DNA from: Competibacteraceae bacterium UBA2792
GTDB taxonomy: Bacteria > Pseudomonadota > Gammaproteobacteria > Competibacterales > Competibacteraceae
Assembly (NCBI GenBank): GCA_002352125.1
Contig: DEHU01000091.1
Location: forward strand, 1 to 40,648
DNA length: 40,648 bases
Reading direction: 5' to 3'
Positions 37,430-40,648 of this stretch are shown piece by piece (the stretch's first letter is position 1; every line of letters begins with the position of its first letter). The notes beneath the pieces are model-generated. The model did no database searches and was not told the origin of the DNA. It was given only the letters and a program-made list of their open reading frames with translations. The position numbers and the translations under genes were made by a program.

Positions 37430-38089
37430 TTATTCCTTCGCCGTGGCGGCATCCCAATAGCCGCGCCGGGCCAGAAGTTGGGCCAGCTTCTTGCGGGCGT
37501 GGAACATGCGGGTTTTCACGGTGTTGAGCGGACAGCCGACGATCTCGGCGATTTCCGGGTAGGATCGCTCCTCGCCGAAGGTCAGTTCGATCACGCTGCG
37601 ATGTTCGGGCGAGAGCTGATCTAGCGCCCACTTCAAAATGCCGCCCAATTCCCAGCCCATGACGGTTTGTTCCGGACCATGCGGGGCGGCGGCTTGCGGC
37701 GCGTCCTCCCGGTCCTCGGCTTCGTCGAGCGCGGCCGGCGGCAGCGTGTCGATGGATTGATCGGCGCGAAATTTTCCGGTTTGTCGCAACACCTTGAGCC
37801 CCTTGTGGTGGGCGATGCCGAACAGCCAGGTCGAAAGTTGCCCGGCGGCGGGATCGAAGCGGTCGGCGTTTTGCCAGACCGCCAGCATCGTATCGTTCAC
37901 GGCCTCGTCCACCAGCTCGGGCCGTTTCAGGAATTTGAGCAGGTAGCTGCCGATACGCGGCGCGTAACGATCGTACAGTTGTTTGAAGGCTTGACGGTCC
38001 TTGCGTGCCACCGCGCGGATCAGGTCCAGATCGGAGCCTGCGGCGGCGGTCCCGGCGACGGGGCGCGGTGGCACGGGTTGCTGATTCAT
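37430..38089 (-). CDS. ECF-type RNA polymerase sigma factor
   Basis: A 219-residue protein from the ATG at 38089 (an upstream ATG adds 19 unsupported residues). Region 2 (about 30-95) reads DRQAFKQLYDRYAPRIGSYL, PELVDEAVNDTMLAVWQNAD, RFDPAAGQLSTWLFGIAHHK, with the aromatic WLFGIA segment of promoter melting. An acidic, variable linker follows (about 105-145). Region 4 (about 150-205) reads LDQLSPEHRSVIELTFGEER, SYPEIAEIVGCPLNTVKTRM, FHARKKL, the HTH that binds the -35 box. With region 3 absent it belongs to the ECF group. It heads an operon with its anti-sigma factor and the S8 protease, and is likely to drive its own transcription from the 38090-38264 gap. Confidence 0.9.
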   Translation of the reverse strand: MNQQPVPPRPVAGTAAAGSDLDLIRAVARKDRQAFKQLYDRYAPRIGSYLLKFLKRPELVDEAVNDTMLAVWQNADRFDPAAGQLSTWLFGIAHHKGLKVLRQTGKFRADQSIDTLPPAALDEAEDREDAPQAAAPHGPEQTVMGWELGGILKWALDQLSPEHRSVIELTFGEERSYPEIAEIVGCPLNTVKTRMFHARKKLAQLLARRGYWDAATAKE

Positions 38090-38220
38090 CGGTCGTTTTT
38101 CTCCACGGATGCCGAAACGCTCATCCGCTCGTTTGATATTCCCCACCGGGGTCCAAAAGGTTCAAAGCGTTCGCGCTCGGCGAACGGATCGGCAACCAAG
38201 TATAGATCGTCCAAGAGGCC

Positions 38221-38242
38221 CCTCTCCCGGCGATAGGAGAGG
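38221..38242. repeat. CCTCTCC / GGAGAGG dispersed repeat copy
   Basis: A 7-bp stem with an 8-base loop followed by TTGGAGGCGAGGGG, the same tail arrangement as the copy inside the glucosidase gene end at 7643-7678. It lies in the 175-bp gap after the DUF3616 gene, where the sigma operon promoter should also lie. Confidence 0.6.
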
Positions 38243-38264
38243 TTGGAGGCGAGGGGAAACGCGC

Positions 38265-39377
38265 CTAACCGGCCAAAGCGAAGAGGTCGGCTTCGACGGT
38301 GTATTCGTTCCGTCGCCGGTCCTTGGCGGCATCGTAGACCACCAGGATGGAGCGGTCGCCGCCGCTGTGGCGGTCGAACAGCGCGATGCCTTCCGCCTGT
38401 CCGGAACCGGTGCCGGCGGGAACGTCGAGAACGGCCGGTAGGCTCTCGGCGAACACCAGCGATTCCCGCTCGGGCCGTGCTCCGCCCGGCCAGCGAAAAA
38501 TCGTTTGCGATCCGGTTAGCGCCATCGTCGGACCCGCCAGAACCAGCAAATCGTCGCCTTGCACGCACAGGTCGCGAACGCCCAGACCCTTCAAGTCGAG
38601 AAAGTGCTTGCGGTAGGGCCGTCCGTTTGGCCCGATGGGTTTCAGCGTCAGAGTGGACGCATTCTGCTCCTCCAAAGCCAGTTCCAGAATTGCCGCCCAA
38701 CCGCGCAACACCGGGCCGCGCAGCCCGAGGAAAACGCGGCTGCCGGCGACGGCCAGCCCTTCGATGTCGAGGCCGTTGTCTTTGCTGGGGATGGCAAGAA
38801 ACGGTCCAAAATGTTCGTCGCCGGCGAGCGCCTTGGTCAATTCGTTGCCGTGGGCGTCGCCGTGCAGCCGGGCGGCGGTGCGCGAATGGCCATCCCGCTC
38901 GACTGTCCGCTCCAGCGATGGCATGGCATCGTCCGACAGCGGAATGCGGGCGAGCAGAAAGCGGTTGCCGTCGCCGCCGATTTTAGCCAAGCGTTTGGCG
39001 TTCTTTTCGACGGTGTTTTCTTTCTTCGGGTTGTCGCGCTTGAGGCTGTGCGAGCCGGCCAGCCAGAGATAGCCGCCGTGGCAGTCGAGCCCTTCGATGT
39101 CCGCTTCCTCGATCTTGTCGTTTTCTTCCTTGGGCGGTACCGGCAGTTGCAGAAAATCGTGCAACGGGAATTGCTGGTGGCCGGCGTAGCAGATTGCGCC
39201 GCCGCCGGTTCCGGCTTGGCGGGACAGCCGTTCCAGACTCAAGGTTTCGTCGTTGGCGACCCAGAGCGCATCGCCGGTTTGCACCACGGCCGAGAGTCCA
39301 TCCGACAGCTTTTTATCTTCGCTCAGCTCGTTCCGTCGAGGGTCGAATTCCAGCAAAACGGTTCCGGTCCGGTTCAT
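38265..39377 (-). CDS. DUF3616 domain protein
   Basis: A 370-residue protein without signal peptide. It has the repeated-blade look of a beta-propeller: SAVVQTGDALWVANDETLSL near 30, DIEGLDCHGGYLWLAGSHSL near 93, DIEGLAVAGSRVFLGLRGPV near 203, GVRDLCVQGDDLLVLAGPTM near 268, and EGIALFDRHSGGDRSILVVY near 330. The DxEGLxxxGxxLxLxxS motifs are typical of the DUF3616 family, which has no known function. It seems a cytosolic protein. It is a single gene, 175 bp from the sigma factor start on the same strand, ending in VEADLFALAG; the spacing does not require it to be in the sigma operon. Confidence 0.82.
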   Translation of the reverse strand: MNRTGTVLLEFDPRRNELSEDKKLSDGLSAVVQTGDALWVANDETLSLERLSRQAGTGGGAICYAGHQQFPLHDFLQLPVPPKEENDKIEEADIEGLDCHGGYLWLAGSHSLKRDNPKKENTVEKNAKRLAKIGGDGNRFLLARIPLSDDAMPSLERTVERDGHSRTAARLHGDAHGNELTKALAGDEHFGPFLAIPSKDNGLDIEGLAVAGSRVFLGLRGPVLRGWAAILELALEEQNASTLTLKPIGPNGRPYRKHFLDLKGLGVRDLCVQGDDLLVLAGPTMALTGSQTIFRWPGGARPERESLVFAESLPAVLDVPAGTGSGQAEGIALFDRHSGGDRSILVVYDAAKDRRRNEYTVEADLFALAG

Positions 39378-39674
39378 GGTGGCGTTTCCATCGGGTTGGC
39401 AAAAATGCCCTATGATTCAAGGATAGACTCGCTGCCGGACTGATGGACGGTATATCCATTTGAAATCCTCAGCGGATAACCAGGGTTTTGAAAGGTGATT
39501 AGACGGGCAAGTGATCGGGATGTAGTGACACTAGTTGTGTAATTTCTATGATAGTCGTTTGGATATAAAAACTATTTTTGGTTATTCACAGGTTCCTCTG
39601 AAACCGGTCGGCCCAAGATCTATTCAGTTCCTTTCAAAGATTGACAGAACACATGGTTAGGAGGACTCGCAATA
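39378..39674. promoter_or_regulatory. AT-rich divergent promoter region
   Basis: A 297-bp gap between the divergent DUF3616 and DUF4062-like genes without a gene. The section 39520-39590 is AT-rich (GATATAAAAACTATTTTTGG at 39558-39577 and nearby) and is the best promoter candidate for the plus-strand gene. TTAGGAGG at 39656-39663 is its ribosome binding site, 11 bases before the ATG. Confidence 0.4.
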
Positions 39675-40648
39675 ATGGGGCATCACGTCATCAAGATCTT
39701 CATGTCGTCGCCCTCCGACGTGCGGGTAGAACGAAACACCGTATCGAACCTCGTGGAGGAGATCAATGACATGCTCGAATATCTCGGTCCGAGAGACAAG
39801 TCGCTTAAACTGCAATTATTGCGTTATGAGACAGATACCTATCCCGATTACGGCCAGCCGCAGGAGGTGGTCAACCGACAGATGCCGGACGACTATCATA
39901 TTTTCGTGGGAGTGATGTGGGCGCGCTGTGGAACGGCGACCCAGAATGCGGAGAGCGGCACGATTGAGGAGTTCGAGCAAGCCCGCAAGCGCCGCGAACA
40001 GTCGATGTTGCCGAAGCTGATGTTTTATTTCTGCGACCAACCAATATTGATACCAGACTTAGAGGGCGTCAGGCAACTTGAGAAAGTCGTACGCTTTCGG
40101 GAAGAGTTAGCCTCGCAGGGTCTCACCGCACGCTACGCAACGCACGAAGACTTTCGCGAGGTGGTCCGTGGCCACCTCCTGCATGCGATTCACGATATTA
40201 TTTACAATGAGGAGTGCCTCAAGCAACTCGGGGAACTGTCTGCGGATGCTGCGGTGAGCAAGTCTGATCGCCGACTGATCCTTGACCTTTCGGCGGAATA
40301 CGACAACATCCGCCGGGAGATGTCGGGTGGAGGCGAACGCACACAGCGCATGTCGGTAATTGTGTCGAAGATGACCGTACGGGCGGCTTCGGTCCGGTCA
40401 ATACTGCCTGAATTGCAGGGCAGCACTCGGGCGGGGGAGCGCTTGGCGGCGATCGCTATTCTGCAGATGTTTCCGAAAACCGAGGCTCTAACGTGGCTTG
40501 CTGAGCGCCTCGATCCCGATCAAGAGGAGCTGTTCGTCGGCTATCAGGCATCCGTGGCTCTCCTGCACGCGGTGCGGAGTTTACCGGTCGACGCCTGTCT
40601 CGCGCTGGACGAGGCAATCAATACGGCGACGAACCTCGCCCAGCGCTG
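39675..40648 (+). CDS. DUF4062-like conflict-system protein, N-terminal part (cut by window edge)
   Basis: The frame is open from the ATG at 39675 to the window end: 324 complete codons. Residues 5-35 (VIKIFMSSPSDVRVERNTVS) and the following strand/helix pattern (LQLLRYETDTYPDYGQPQEV, VNRQMPDDYHIFVGVMWARC, SGTIEEFEQARKRRE, LMFYFCDQP) match DUF4062-type and related TIR-like nucleotide-recognition domains (start K-x-FxSSPSDVxxER, then F.G..WxRxG, GTxxEF). After a helical linker, residues about 225-310 (MSVIVSKMTVRAASVRSILP, RAGERLAAIAILQMFPKTEA, LTWLAERLDPDQEELFVGYQ, ASVALLHAVRSLP) form a module that I know from NTPase-linked defence proteins as an effector-associated domain. An NTPase or peptidase may follow outside the window. 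The role is probably immunity or cell suicide; not proven. Confidence 0.65.
   Translation, partial: MGHHVIKIFMSSPSDVRVERNTVSNLVEEINDMLEYLGPRDKSLKLQLLRYETDTYPDYGQPQEVVNRQMPDDYHIFVGVMWARCGTATQNAESGTIEEFEQARKRREQSMLPKLMFYFCDQPILIPDLEGVRQLEKVVRFREELASQGLTARYATHEDFREVVRGHLLHAIHDIIYNEECLKQLGELSADAAVSKSDRRLILDLSAEYDNIRREMSGGGERTQRMSVIVSKMTVRAASVRSILPELQGSTRAGERLAAIAILQMFPKTEALTWLAERLDPDQEELFVGYQASVALLHAVRSLPVDACLALDEAINTATNLAQR

Overview
The window looks like a chromosomal segment of a GC-rich Gammaproteobacterium. Supporting features are a RegB/RegA redox two-component pair, HAE1-type RND efflux, FabI, type I secretion, and a DUF3141 protein of the kind found in polyhydroxyalkanoate-storing bacteria. 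A Competibacteraceae-like genome would fit, but that is inference. No rRNA, tRNA, CRISPR array or complete insertion sequence was seen.

1-4290: accessory region, visibly more AT-rich between about 1100 and 2600. A truncated DUF4331 gene lies at the left edge. Eight genes or gene relics follow, all on the minus strand: a GFA-family enzyme, a decayed BrnT toxin with its decayed antitoxin, a MazF/antitoxin pair with a small HTH-like ORF, and two cassette-like genes. A convincing attC site lies between the last two, and a larger attC-like structure precedes the last. I read this as an integron cassette array without an integrase in view (CALIN-like), eroded by palindromic mini-repeats.

4888-11775: a plus-strand run of a GH63-type glucosidase, an unusual DoxX-DoxX-NDH-2 fusion and an MFS transporter (3 and 12 bp gaps), then a DUF1269 membrane protein. 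A bidirectional terminator separates it from 11856-17630 on the minus strand, a complete RND pump operon (adaptor, permease, outer-membrane factor).

17826-20600: a DUF3313 lipoprotein, a secreted SnoaL-like protein, and a small glycine-rich protein with seven Trp-x-Asn motifs behind a twin-arginine-like leader (a candidate orphan cyclophane RiPP precursor). About 900 bp without intact genes follow, holding a clear HsdS relic with a Trp-to-amber change.

20599-29413: a CBS-domain protein, regB-regA (ATGA overlap), fabI, a small secreted protein, a DUF3141 protein with a PhaC-like Cys/Asp/His triad, and a plant-type ATP-phosphofructokinase coupled to a DUF4239 membrane protein.

29707-35398: a type I secretion cluster: RTX repeat protein, short ABC exporter and HlyD-type adaptor. 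Exporter and adaptor are separated by about 1 kb carrying a fragment of a beta-sandwich protein and an opposite-strand small protein resembling SpvC/OspF phosphothreonine lyases.

35459-38089 (minus): sigma factor, zinc-finger anti-sigma factor and subtilisin-like lipoprotein, tightly coupled. Then a DUF3616 protein, and at the right edge a truncated gene with a DUF4062-like N-terminus and a C-terminal module typical of prokaryotic conflict systems. Many domain names rest on recognising motifs by eye; no searches were possible.
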